NCBI GenBank assembly: GCA_902496455.1
Contig: CABVAY010000016.1
Span: 1-43,952, forward strand
Direction of reading: 5' to 3'
Source of the DNA: an uncultured Collinsella sp.
GTDB taxonomy: Bacteria > Actinomycetota > Coriobacteriia > Coriobacteriales > Coriobacteriaceae
DNA: 43,952 bases
Under the pieces are notes generated by a model that worked only from the letters and a program-made list of their open reading frames with translations, was not told the origin of the DNA and did no database searches. A program made the position numbers and the translations under genes. Shown piece by piece: positions 33,950 to 41,672 of the stretch (position 1 is the stretch's first letter; each line of letters begins with the position of its first letter).

Positions 33950-35347
33950 TTAGGCTCGCTCGATGAAGGCCTTGTAACCGCGATATGCCTCGTAGATGTC
34001 GGCCTTGTTGGCGACCTCCCACAGGGCGTGCATGGACAGGACGGCAACGCCGGAGTCGATGACGTTCATGCCGTACTTGGCCATGATGTAGGCGATGGTG
34101 CCGCCGCCACCAGCGTTGACGCGGCCGAGCTCGCAGGTCTGGAAGTCCACGCCGGCCTCGTCCATGATGTCGCGGACGAGGGCCACGTACTCGGCGTCGG
34201 CGTCGTTAGAGCCGCCCTTGCCGCGGCTGCCCGTGTACTTGTTAAAGCACAGGCCGCGACCCATGAAGGCGGCGTTCTTGGTCTCGAACTTGCCGGCATA
34301 GCCCGGGTCGAAGCCGGCGGACACGTCGGAGGAGAGCATACGGCTGCGGGCGAGCGCGCGGCGCAGAGCCAGCGGGCTGTCCTCGCCGGCGAGCATCATG
34401 ATCTCGGCGACGGTGTTCTCGAAGAAGCGACTCGTCATGCCGGTGGCACCCACGGAACCGATCTCCTCCTTGTCGACGATGAGCGTGATGCTCGTGCGCT
34501 CCACGTTGGTGACGTTGATCTGGGCGAGCATGGAGGGGTAGGCACAGACGCGGTCGTCATGGCCATAGCCCAGAATCATGGAGCGGTCGAGGCCCATGTC
34601 GCGGGCGGGGCCGGCGGGCACGACCTCGATCTCGGCGGAGAGGAAGTCCTCCTCCTCGACGTCGTACTGCTCCTTGAGGATATCCAGGAACATCTGCTTG
34701 ACGGGCTCCTTGGGGGCGTCCTTGTCGTCCTCATCGAACTTGACGGGGCGGCCGCCCACGATCACGTCGAGGATCTCGGCATCGACGGCGTCCTTGGCAG
34801 GCTTGGACATCTGCTCGCTCGAGAGGTGGATCAGCAGGTCGGAGATGGTAAAGACCGGGTCGTCCGCCTTGTCGCCGATATTGATGTCGACGGTGGTACC
34901 GTCCTTTTTGCAGATGACGCCCACGAGTGCGAGCGGGGAGGCCACCCAGTGGTAGCTCTTGACGCCACCGTAGTAGTGCGTGTCGAGGTAGGCCATGTCG
35001 CCGGCCTCGAAGGCGGGGTTCTGCTTAAGGTCTAGGCGCGGCGAGTCCACGTGGGCGCCCAGGATGTTAAAGCCCTGCTCGAGCGGGGCGTTGCCCAGGT
35101 TGACGAGCATGAGGTCCTTGCCGTGATTGGCGGCGTACACCTTGTCGCCTGCCTTGAGCTCGCGGCCTTCGGCGATCACGGTCTCCAGGTCGACGTATCC
35201 CGCCTCCTCGGCCATCTTGATGCCGGTCTTGACGCACAGGCGCTCGGTCTTGTTCTCGCTCAAAAACTGCTTATAGCCGCGGCAAAGCTCCTCGAGCTCC
35301 TCGACTTGCTGTGGCGTGTACTTTTTCCATGCGCAGGGACGCTCCAT
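33950..35347 (-). CDS. M18 family aminopeptidase
   Basis: This is a cytoplasmic dinuclear zinc aminopeptidase of the M18 family (aspartyl aminopeptidase/aminopeptidase I type). The 465-aa protein has the metal ligand segments GAHVDSPRLDLKQNP, VDKEEIGSVGATGM with the catalytic Glu, and GYGHDDRVCA. SSDVSAGFDPGY and the last His in VLSMHALWEVAN complete the site. AAAGGAG lies 8 bases before the ATG. Preference for acidic or other N-terminal residues cannot be told from the sequence. Confidence 0.95.
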   Translation of the reverse strand: MERPCAWKKYTPQQVEELEELCRGYKQFLSENKTERLCVKTGIKMAEEAGYVDLETVIAEGRELKAGDKVYAANHGKDLMLVNLGNAPLEQGFNILGAHVDSPRLDLKQNPAFEAGDMAYLDTHYYGGVKSYHWVASPLALVGVICKKDGTTVDINIGDKADDPVFTISDLLIHLSSEQMSKPAKDAVDAEILDVIVGGRPVKFDEDDKDAPKEPVKQMFLDILKEQYDVEEEDFLSAEIEVVPAGPARDMGLDRSMILGYGHDDRVCAYPSMLAQINVTNVERTSITLIVDKEEIGSVGATGMTSRFFENTVAEIMMLAGEDSPLALRRALARSRMLSSDVSAGFDPGYAGKFETKNAAFMGRGLCFNKYTGSRGKGGSNDADAEYVALVRDIMDEAGVDFQTCELGRVNAGGGGTIAYIMAKYGMNVIDSGVAVLSMHALWEVANKADIYEAYRGYKAFIERA

Positions 35348-35513
35348 GACGCAGGCTCCTTTCGGATCGATCGTGCTGGTTGATGTACCGTGAGCCATCG
35401 TATCACGCGCGGGCTCACGGTGGCGGGGGAGCTTGATGTGAGGTGGCCGCGGGGCGGGGAGCGTGTAAACTGGAGTGAGCAAACCGTGCCCAGCCTAAAG
35501 CGAGGTATTCAAT

Positions 35514-38264
35514 ATGTCTGACAAGTGCCGCACCTTTGCCGTTATCGACGGCAACTCGCTCATGCATCGTGCCTTCCACGCCGTGCCGCCGACCATGAAC
35601 GCGCCGGACGGTCGCCCCACCAACGCGATTTTTGGCTTTCTGAACATGTTTCTCAAGATGATCGACGCCTTTAACCCCGACGGCGTTGTTGTGGCGTTTG
35701 ATAAGGGCAAGCCGCGCGTGCGCATGGAGATGCTGCCGCAGTATAAGGCGCAACGCCCGCCCATGGACCCCGATCTGCATGCGCAGTTCCCTATGATTAA
35801 GGAGCTGCTCACCGCGCTCAACGTGCCGATTCTGCAGTCCGAGGGCTGGGAAGGCGATGACATCCTGGGTACTATGGCGCGCCTGGGCGAGCAGGCCGGC
35901 TGTGACATGCTGCTGGTGACCGGTGATCGCGACATGTATCAGCTTGTTACCGAGCACGTCAACGTGGTCTCGACCCGTAAGGGCCTGTCCGACGTTGCGA
36001 TTATGACGCCCGAGAGCGTGGATGACCTGTATCACGGCATTACGCCGGCGCTCGTGCCCGACTTTTATGGTCTGAAGGGCGACACGTCCGACAACATCCC
36101 CGGCGTGCCGGGTATCGGTCCCAAAAAGGCAAGTGCGCTTATTGCGCAGTACGGTAGCCTGGACGAGGTCATCGCACATGCCGACGAGGTCAAGGGCAAG
36201 ATGGGCGAGAACCTGCGTGCACACATCGACGATGCGCTGCTGAGCCGCAAGGTCGCAACCATTCGCACCGATGCGCCCGTCGAGCTCGATTTTGAGGCGA
36301 CGTCATTCCCGGCGTTTTCTGCCGACGAAGTGTCCGCGGCGCTGGGCACGCTTGGTATCACCGCCATGCAGAACCGTTTCTTGGCGCTGATCGGCGGCGA
36401 GGGTGGCGCTGCTGCCGCTGCTAGAACGTTTGAGATGCCCACGATTGAGCGCACCGCTGCCGGCGATGCCGAGGCGCTTGCTGACGTGGCGTCCGAGGTT
36501 TCGCGTGCGATCGAGGCGGGCGAGTGGGTCGCCGCCGTGGTGGACGACGACAAGGAAGAGGGCGCGCTCTTTGGACTGACGCGCACGCTGTGGTTGGCGA
36601 CGTCCAAGGGCCTGTTCGCGCTCGAGGAGGGCGACGGCTGTGCGGCGGCTGGGGTTGAGGGCTTCAACTTCGCCCACGGCATGATTGCCGGCGTGCTTGC
36701 GCGCCTGTTTGTGGAGGGCCGCGTGGCGAGCCCGGATATGAAAGCGCTGCTGCATGAGCTTTCGCCCATCGATTCTTCCGAGCCCGAGCTTATGGATCCG
36801 CTGGCAGTCGATTCCACGCGCATCTTCGACACCGTGGTTGCCGCCTACCTGCTGGATTCCGACCGCTCTGAGTTTGACGAGGCGTATCTGGCCGATACCT
36901 ATCTGCAGATGGCGCTGCCTGCGGCGCGCGGCGCAGAGGGTACTGGTGAGGACGCTTCGGCGCCTGCCGCCCGTACTGCGGCTCTGACGCTGGCGCTCGT
37001 GGCGCCGTTGCGCGAGTGCATGGTCCGTGAGAATGCCGCCAACGTGTTCGATGGCATCGAGATGCCGCTCGTTCCGGTACTTGCTAAGATGGAGCGCGCG
37101 GGCATGCTCGTGGACCCCGACCGTCTGCACAGTCTGTCCGAGGGTCTGGCGACCCAGATTACCGAGGTTGAGCGCAGTATTCGCGACCTGGCGGGTGACG
37201 AGACCTTTAATATTGGCAGTCCCATGCAGCTGTCGCATGTGCTCTTTGATGTGATGGGGCTTCCGACCAAGGGCCTCAAGAAGACTAAGCGCGGCTATTA
37301 TTCGACCAACGCCAAGGTACTGAGCGACCTTGCCCGTGACCACGAAATCGTGCGTCTGATCTTGGACTGGCGTGAGAAGTCCAAGATCAAGTCTACCTAT
37401 CTGGACACGCTGGGCCCGCTGCGCCGTGGTGACGGTCGCGTACACACTACGTACAACCAGACCATCACGGCAACGGGGCGTCTGTCCTCGAGCGACCCGA
37501 ACCTGCAGAACATCCCGACGCGCTCGGAGCTGGGTCGTACCGTCAAGACGGCGTTTTCGGCAGGCGAGGGAAGCGTCTTTTTGGCGGTGGACTACTCGCA
37601 GATCGAGCTGCGTCTGCTGGCGCATCTCTCGGGTGACGAGCACTTGGTGCGCGCCTTTAACGAGGGCGAGGACTTCCATGCCGAGACGGCGGCGCGCGTG
37701 TTTGGTGTGCCGGTGTCCGAGGTAACGCCCGACCTGCGCAGTCGCGCCAAGGCCGTGAACTTTGGCATCGTGTATGGCCAGCAGGCCTATGGCCTGTCGC
37801 AGTCGCTGCATATCTCGATGGCCGAGGCGCGCGACATGATCGACCGCTACTACGAGGCCTACCCGGGCGTGCGTACGTTCCTCGACAACGTGGTGGCGCG
37901 CGCCAAGCAGACGGGCTACGCCGAGACCATGTACGGCCGCCGTCGTCATATTCCGGAGCTCAAGGCCAAAAACCCGCAACTCCGCGGCTTTGGCGAGCGC
38001 ACGGCTATGAACCACCCCATGCAGGGAACCGCCGCCGACATCATCAAGATCGCCATGGCCCGCGTAAGTTGTCGCCTGGAAGAAGAAGGCTTTGCCGCCC
38101 ACATGATCCTGCAAGTGCACGACGAACTGGACTTTGAGTGCCCCATCGACGAAGTCGAGCGCCTGACCGCCATGGTCCAAGACGTCATGGAACACGTCGT
38201 AGACCTACGAGTACCCCTCATCGCCGAAGCTTCGACTGGAGTGACCTGGGCAGACGCCAAATAA
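35514..38264 (+). CDS. polA: DNA polymerase I
   Basis: DNA polymerase I fills repair gaps and removes RNA primers. The 916-aa protein has the 5' nuclease domain (about 1-290, with AFDKGKPRVRM, GWEGDDILGT, GDRDMYQL and KGDTSDNIPGVPGIGPKKA). A degenerate 3'-5' exonuclease-like middle domain follows (about 300-520). The polymerase domain has motif A at Asp693 (DYSQIELR), motif B with Lys746 and motif C HDE at 869-871. The middle domain lacks the D-x-E proofreading motif as far as I can see. Its 3' end has a visibly different codon choice (more GAA, CTA, CGA) from the rest. Confidence 0.97.
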   Translation: MSDKCRTFAVIDGNSLMHRAFHAVPPTMNAPDGRPTNAIFGFLNMFLKMIDAFNPDGVVVAFDKGKPRVRMEMLPQYKAQRPPMDPDLHAQFPMIKELLTALNVPILQSEGWEGDDILGTMARLGEQAGCDMLLVTGDRDMYQLVTEHVNVVSTRKGLSDVAIMTPESVDDLYHGITPALVPDFYGLKGDTSDNIPGVPGIGPKKASALIAQYGSLDEVIAHADEVKGKMGENLRAHIDDALLSRKVATIRTDAPVELDFEATSFPAFSADEVSAALGTLGITAMQNRFLALIGGEGGAAAAARTFEMPTIERTAAGDAEALADVASEVSRAIEAGEWVAAVVDDDKEEGALFGLTRTLWLATSKGLFALEEGDGCAAAGVEGFNFAHGMIAGVLARLFVEGRVASPDMKALLHELSPIDSSEPELMDPLAVDSTRIFDTVVAAYLLDSDRSEFDEAYLADTYLQMALPAARGAEGTGEDASAPAARTAALTLALVAPLRECMVRENAANVFDGIEMPLVPVLAKMERAGMLVDPDRLHSLSEGLATQITEVERSIRDLAGDETFNIGSPMQLSHVLFDVMGLPTKGLKKTKRGYYSTNAKVLSDLARDHEIVRLILDWREKSKIKSTYLDTLGPLRRGDGRVHTTYNQTITATGRLSSSDPNLQNIPTRSELGRTVKTAFSAGEGSVFLAVDYSQIELRLLAHLSGDEHLVRAFNEGEDFHAETAARVFGVPVSEVTPDLRSRAKAVNFGIVYGQQAYGLSQSLHISMAEARDMIDRYYEAYPGVRTFLDNVVARAKQTGYAETMYGRRRHIPELKAKNPQLRGFGERTAMNHPMQGTAADIIKIAMARVSCRLEEEGFAAHMILQVHDELDFECPIDEVERLTAMVQDVMEHVVDLRVPLIAEASTGVTWADAK

Positions 38265-38298
38265 GGGCACACCCACAATCCCAAAGTAATCAAAACCA

Positions 38299-38332
38299 GA
38301 AGGGGGCTCCTTGCCAACAAGGAGCCCCCTTC
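38299..38332 (+). terminator. Strong hairpin terminator after polA
   Basis: GAAGGGGGCTCCTTG (38299-38313) pairs perfectly with CAAGGAGCCCCCTTC (38318-38332) around CCAA. The flank ATTCAATTTAATT is A+T-rich but has no pure T-run. Confidence 0.8.
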
Positions 38333-38400
38333 ATTCAATTTAATTCAGCCAAAGTATCTAGATGCCAAGACGCCATCTAGGCGGCAAGCAAGTTACCCTA

Positions 38401-38530
38401 GGACCTGGCCGGGCGAGGCGGGTAAGTTTTTCGTAGATTCCGCACGAGCCGGAAAGCACTTAATGTGCTTTCCGAGCGAGCCCAGGACCTGACCGAACGA
38501 AAAACTTACCCGCCTCGCCCGGCCAGGTCC
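38401..38530. repeat. Long inverted repeat element B
   Basis: Arms 38401-38433 and 38498-38530 are 33 bases long and perfectly complementary. The 64-base centre holds a second hairpin, GGAAAGCAC (38451-38459) with GTGCTTTCC (38465-38473). It also has a partial copy of the arm start (GGACCTGACC, 38484-38493). The element fills the convergent gap of polA and the HAD gene, 11 bases from the HAD stop. Confidence 0.95.
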
Positions 38531-38541
38531 GACGAGCAACG

Positions 38542-39369
38542 TTAACGAGCCGCCAAGATAGCGTCGATGAGCGTCAGTACGCCCCCGTCGTTGTTGCTCG
38601 GAATGCGCCACTTGGCGTGCGCGTTCATGTGCTCTTCGGCATTGTCCACGATAAAGCTGTGACCGACGCGCTCCAGCATGGGGATGTCGTTGTAGGTGTC
38701 GCCCACGGCGGCAGCATCGGCAATATCGATGCCCAGGTGCTCGCACAGGTGAGCGACGCCGGCGCCCTTGTCGACGCCCAGGTTCATAAAGTCGATCCAC
38801 TCGCGCCCAGCGTTGGTGACGTAGAGCTTGTCCGAGAACTCGGGGCTATAGGTCTCGCGGAAAGCGGGCTCGGCGTCGTAGCCGGGGAAGAAGACCGAAA
38901 TCTTGTTGGACTCGAAATCAATGCCCTCAAAGCTGTCGACGTAGTTGATTGTGTTGTAGTAGACGCTGATCTCGTCGTGGTATTGATGGTCGCGGGCAAG
39001 CACGTAGAACTCGTCGAAGCAGCACAGGACGGGGACAGCGCGAGGATCCTCCGAGGCACGGTTCAAGACCTGCTGATACAGCTCCACGTCAATATTGCTC
39101 TTATAGATATAGCCGCCGCGATAGATCACGCAAGCTCCGTTGTCGGGACAAAAGGCGAGGCGGTTCTTGATGCCCTCGAACATCTCCTCGAGCTTGGGGG
39201 CGGGACGTCCGCTGGCGGGGCAGAATACGATGCCGGCGTCGGCGAGCTTGTCCAGGCGCTCATCAAGACCCTGGGGCAGTACGCGCTCGTCGGTCAGCAG
39301 CGTCTTGTCCATATCGACGGCGAGAATCTTAATGTTGCCGATGTTGGCGTCCGATTCGTAAGTTTGCAT
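38542..39369 (-). CDS. Cof-type HAD-superfamily phosphatase
   Basis: This 275-aa HAD hydrolase of the Cof/IIB type dephosphorylates small phosphorylated metabolites; the substrate is unknown. The nucleophile motif DMDKT is at residues 19-23, motif II is CPASGRP, and the late GVDKGAGVAHLCEHLGI and GDTYNDIPMLE supply the Lys and the metal-binding Asp residues. A cap domain lies at about residues 90-190. AAAGGCG precedes the ATG by 7 bases. It faces polA and is divergent from argG. Confidence 0.93.
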   Translation of the reverse strand: MQTYESDANIGNIKILAVDMDKTLLTDERVLPQGLDERLDKLADAGIVFCPASGRPAPKLEEMFEGIKNRLAFCPDNGACVIYRGGYIYKSNIDVELYQQVLNRASEDPRAVPVLCCFDEFYVLARDHQYHDEISVYYNTINYVDSFEGIDFESNKISVFFPGYDAEPAFRETYSPEFSDKLYVTNAGREWIDFMNLGVDKGAGVAHLCEHLGIDIADAAAVGDTYNDIPMLERVGHSFIVDNAEEHMNAHAKWRIPSNNDGGVLTLIDAILAAR

Positions 39370-39512
39370 AAAAATGCGCCTTTCGTTTCGAGATTGTTTC
39401 AGACGTTATAACCATCAACTAGTAGTCGAGCGTATTTTCGCAGGAATGGTGCGTATTTGCACCACGCTTCACAAAGTAATGAAAAAACTTTTCAGAAATT
39501 TGAATTTGTCGC

Positions 39513-39540
39513 TTGTGCTGCGGGCACTTTAGCGTAATAT
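39513..39540 (+). promoter_or_regulatory. Candidate promoter of the argG leader
   Basis: TTGTGC (39513-39518) and TAATAT (39535-39540) are 16 bases apart. The predicted start near 39547 would give a leader of about 375 bases before argG, covering the small Arg-rich ORF. The A+T-rich stretch just upstream holds TTCAGAAATTTGAA (39501 onward), a weak palindrome that could be an operator; it is not a clear ARG box. Confidence 0.5.
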
Positions 39541-39643
39541 AGCGACCATCGAAAACGGAGACGGAAAAACAACCGCTTACCGAGTAAAAGGTACCGTTTA
39601 CGATATTTGAATTGCGCCCGGCGATACGTGAAAGGAGAGGCAG

Positions 39644-39718
39644 ATGCAGTTCGTAAAGATCATCACCACTGCAGACAATGCCATCCGACGCCAGCGCGCA
39701 ATTTCCCGACGACGATAA
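39644..39718 (+). CDS. Candidate arginine leader peptide upstream of argG
   Basis: This 24-codon ORF starts with an ATG 6 bases after AAGGAG (39632-39637), one of the best ribosome binding sites in the window. The peptide ends IRRQRAISRRR, so six of the last ten residues are Arg, with three CGA codons directly before TAA. It lies between the predicted argG promoter and argG. This is the layout of an amino-acid leader peptide in which ribosome pausing at Arg codons senses charged tRNA-Arg. No homologue is known to me; the function is inferred from position and composition. Confidence 0.7.
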   Translation: MQFVKIITTADNAIRRQRAISRRR

Positions 39719-39829
39719 CAATCGTCTCTGTCCGCATGGGGCGAATTGCCTCAACAGAGTCATTTTGAGGTCGTTGGGTTTTAGCACGACATTGCTGCAT
39801 GTTTCTAGGGCATGTATGTGCTGATTTTT
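39711..39829 (+). promoter_or_regulatory. Candidate attenuator region of argG
   Basis: Several short inverted repeats exclude each other. GACGAT/ATCGTC (39711-39716, 39721-39726) covers the last leader codons. CTCTGT/ACAGAG (39726-39731, 39754-39759) overlaps it by one base, and CCTCAA/TTGAGG (39749-39754, 39765-39770) overlaps that. GTCGT/ACGAC (39770-39774, 39786-39790) competes with AGCAC/GTGCT (39783-39787, 39818-39822), which encloses TGCATG/CATGTA and is followed by GATTTTTG as a weak terminator. The stems are short, so confidence is moderate. Confidence 0.45.
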
Positions 39830-39923
39830 GCTATTTTACCTGATATTGCACGGTATATGACCTTGAAATGACTTGCAACTGACCGATGTTCTAACTAGCT
39901 ACCAAGGGCGAAAGGAAACAGCC

Positions 39924-41150
39924 ATGAGCAAGGAAAAAGTCGTTCTCGCATATTCCGGTGGTCTTGATACATCCGTATGTGTCAAGTGGCTCCAGGACGA
40001 GAAGAATCTCGATGTCGTTTGCGTCTGCGGCAACGTGGGCCAGGAAGAGACCGGACTGGATGCCAAGAAGCAGAAGGCGCTCGACCTGGGCGTTCTCGAT
40101 TGCCAGGTGCTCGACCTGCGCGACGAGTTCTCCGATGAGTTCCTGACTAAGGCCATCGCCGCAAACTCCATGTACGAGAACAAGTATCCGCTGCTCTCCG
40201 CCCTGTCTCGCCCGCTGCTTGCCAAGAAGCTTGTTGAGGTCGCCCACGAGTTTGGCGCGACCTACGTCGCCCACGGCTGCACCGGCAAGGGTAACGACCA
40301 GGTCCGTTTTGAGGCCGCCGTCAAGGCCCTCGACCCCGAGCTCAAGGTTATCGCCCCGGTGCGCGAGTGGGATCTGAAGTGCCGTCCCGACGAGGTCGCC
40401 TATGCCCACGCCCACAACGTGCCGGTTCCCGAGGGTGCCAACGATAACCCCTACTCCATCGACGACAACCTGTGGGGTCGCGCCATCGAGTGCGGTCACC
40501 TGGAGGACCCTTGGAATGAGCCGCTCGATGACGCTTGGGTTATGACCAAGAACCCCGAGGACACGCCTGACACCCCGACCTATACCGAGATCGAGTTTGA
40601 GGCCGGCAAGCCTGTCGCCGTCGACGGCAAGAAGATGAAGCTCTCCGAGATCGTCATCGCCCTCAACAAGATCTCCGGCGACAATGGCTTTGGCCGTCTC
40701 GATCTGGTCGAGGATCGCCTGGTGGGCCTTAAGAGCCGCGAGTGCTACGAGGTTCCCGGCGCCCTGACGCTCATCACCGCCCACAAGGCGCTCGAGGACA
40801 TCTGCGTCGAGGGCGACCTGCTCAAGACCAAGATCAAGCTCGAGCAGGATTGGGCCACCGCCGTGTACAACGGCCAGTGGTACAGCCCGCTCAAAAACGC
40901 GCTCGACGCCTTTATGGCTGACACCCAGAAGTTCGTGACCGGCACTGTCCGTCTGAAGTTCTTTAAGGGCAACTGCCATGTCGTCGGCCGCAAGAGCCCC
41001 TTCAGCCTCTATGACTACGGTCTGGCTACCTACGACCGCGACACCACGTTTGACGAGAAGGCCAGCGCCGGCTTTATCGAGATCGATACGCTGTCGCTCA
41101 AGACGTGGGCAAAGGTCCAGGGCCCCAGCTCTGCTGCCGCCCAGGCCTAG
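39924..41150 (+). CDS. argG: Argininosuccinate synthase
   Basis: ArgG joins citrulline and aspartate with ATP to make argininosuccinate, the step before ArgH. The 408-aa protein has the ATP pyrophosphatase loop AYSGGLDTS at residues 9-17, CVCGNVGQEE and AHGCTGKGNDQVRFE. Next come the citrulline-binding IDDNLWGRAIECGHLEDPW and EIEFEAGKPVAVDG. AAAGGA lies 7 bases before the ATG; an in-frame TTG at 39873 is rejected. The long leader with the Arg-rich ORF suggests control by arginine supply. Confidence 0.97.
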   Translation: MSKEKVVLAYSGGLDTSVCVKWLQDEKNLDVVCVCGNVGQEETGLDAKKQKALDLGVLDCQVLDLRDEFSDEFLTKAIAANSMYENKYPLLSALSRPLLAKKLVEVAHEFGATYVAHGCTGKGNDQVRFEAAVKALDPELKVIAPVREWDLKCRPDEVAYAHAHNVPVPEGANDNPYSIDDNLWGRAIECGHLEDPWNEPLDDAWVMTKNPEDTPDTPTYTEIEFEAGKPVAVDGKKMKLSEIVIALNKISGDNGFGRLDLVEDRLVGLKSRECYEVPGALTLITAHKALEDICVEGDLLKTKIKLEQDWATAVYNGQWYSPLKNALDAFMADTQKFVTGTVRLKFFKGNCHVVGRKSPFSLYDYGLATYDRDTTFDEKASAGFIEIDTLSLKTWAKVQGPSSAAAQA

Positions 41151-41303
41151 CGCCTCCTTCCCTTGGTATCCGCGCGGCCCATCCGCGTGATACATAACGG
41201 GCGCACGGGGTCCCTACCTTTCGTTATGCTTGCTGACACTTCTTAACATCGGTGGCCCCTACGTTCCGCCCGCATATATGATGCCGCGTCTGCGGCTGAG
41301 TCC

Positions 41304-41333
41304 GAGCCCCGCCGGGGTTGTCCGGCGGGGCTC
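41304..41333 (+). terminator. GC-rich hairpin after argG
   Basis: GAGCCCCGCCGG (41304-41315) pairs perfectly with CCGGCGGGGCTC (41322-41333) around a 6-base loop. CTTCTATC follows, a weak tail. A second, smaller inverted repeat, CATAACG/CGTTATG (41193-41199, 41222-41228), lies upstream in the same gap. Partial termination between argG and argH is possible. Confidence 0.6.
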
Positions 41334-41383
41334 CTTCTATCAATTTGGCGGCTCTGTGCCTATATATATGAGGAGTATCCATT

Positions 41384-41554
41384 ATGTTCAATGCTATCGC
41401 GCATGCTTTGCTTGCCCTTGCGCCCGAGTTCGATGCTGTAAGGGTCGAGGACGTTCCTATGAGCCTGAAGGCCTGGATCGATGGTTCGCAGGGCAACATC
41501 CGGAGGGAGACGTTGGGCGCCAAGTGCATGGTGCGTCACTTCTTTGCAAATTAG
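41384..41554 (+). CDS. Small ORF of unknown function between argG and argH
   Basis: This 56-codon ORF has a ribosome binding site, GAGGAG, 8 bases before its ATG, and codon use like the neighbouring genes. The peptide is MFNAIAHALLALAPEFDAVR at the start, with no membrane segment, and it ends with a basic and aromatic stretch (AKCMVRHFFAN). It lies after the argG hairpin and 118 bases before argH, probably on the same message. I do not recognise it. It may be a genuine small protein or a leader for argH. Confidence 0.5.
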   Translation: MFNAIAHALLALAPEFDAVRVEDVPMSLKAWIDGSQGNIRRETLGAKCMVRHFFAN

Positions 41555-41672
41555 CCACATGGCCCCGCGCGCGGCAGGGAGTGTGTAAAACTAGCGGTTG
41601 ATAAATCGCTTTAGCGACAGGGCACATTGCTTTGGACGCTTGTTTTGGTATTTGGAGAAAGGAGACGGTTCC

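Noticed and set aside
36303..38195. 630-codon ORF on the minus strand
   Set aside because: Antisense to polA, whose motifs are intact in the plus frame.
39419..39787. 122-codon ORF on the minus strand upstream of argG
   Set aside because: No ribosome binding site, antisense to the argG leader and promoter, and no recognisable fold.
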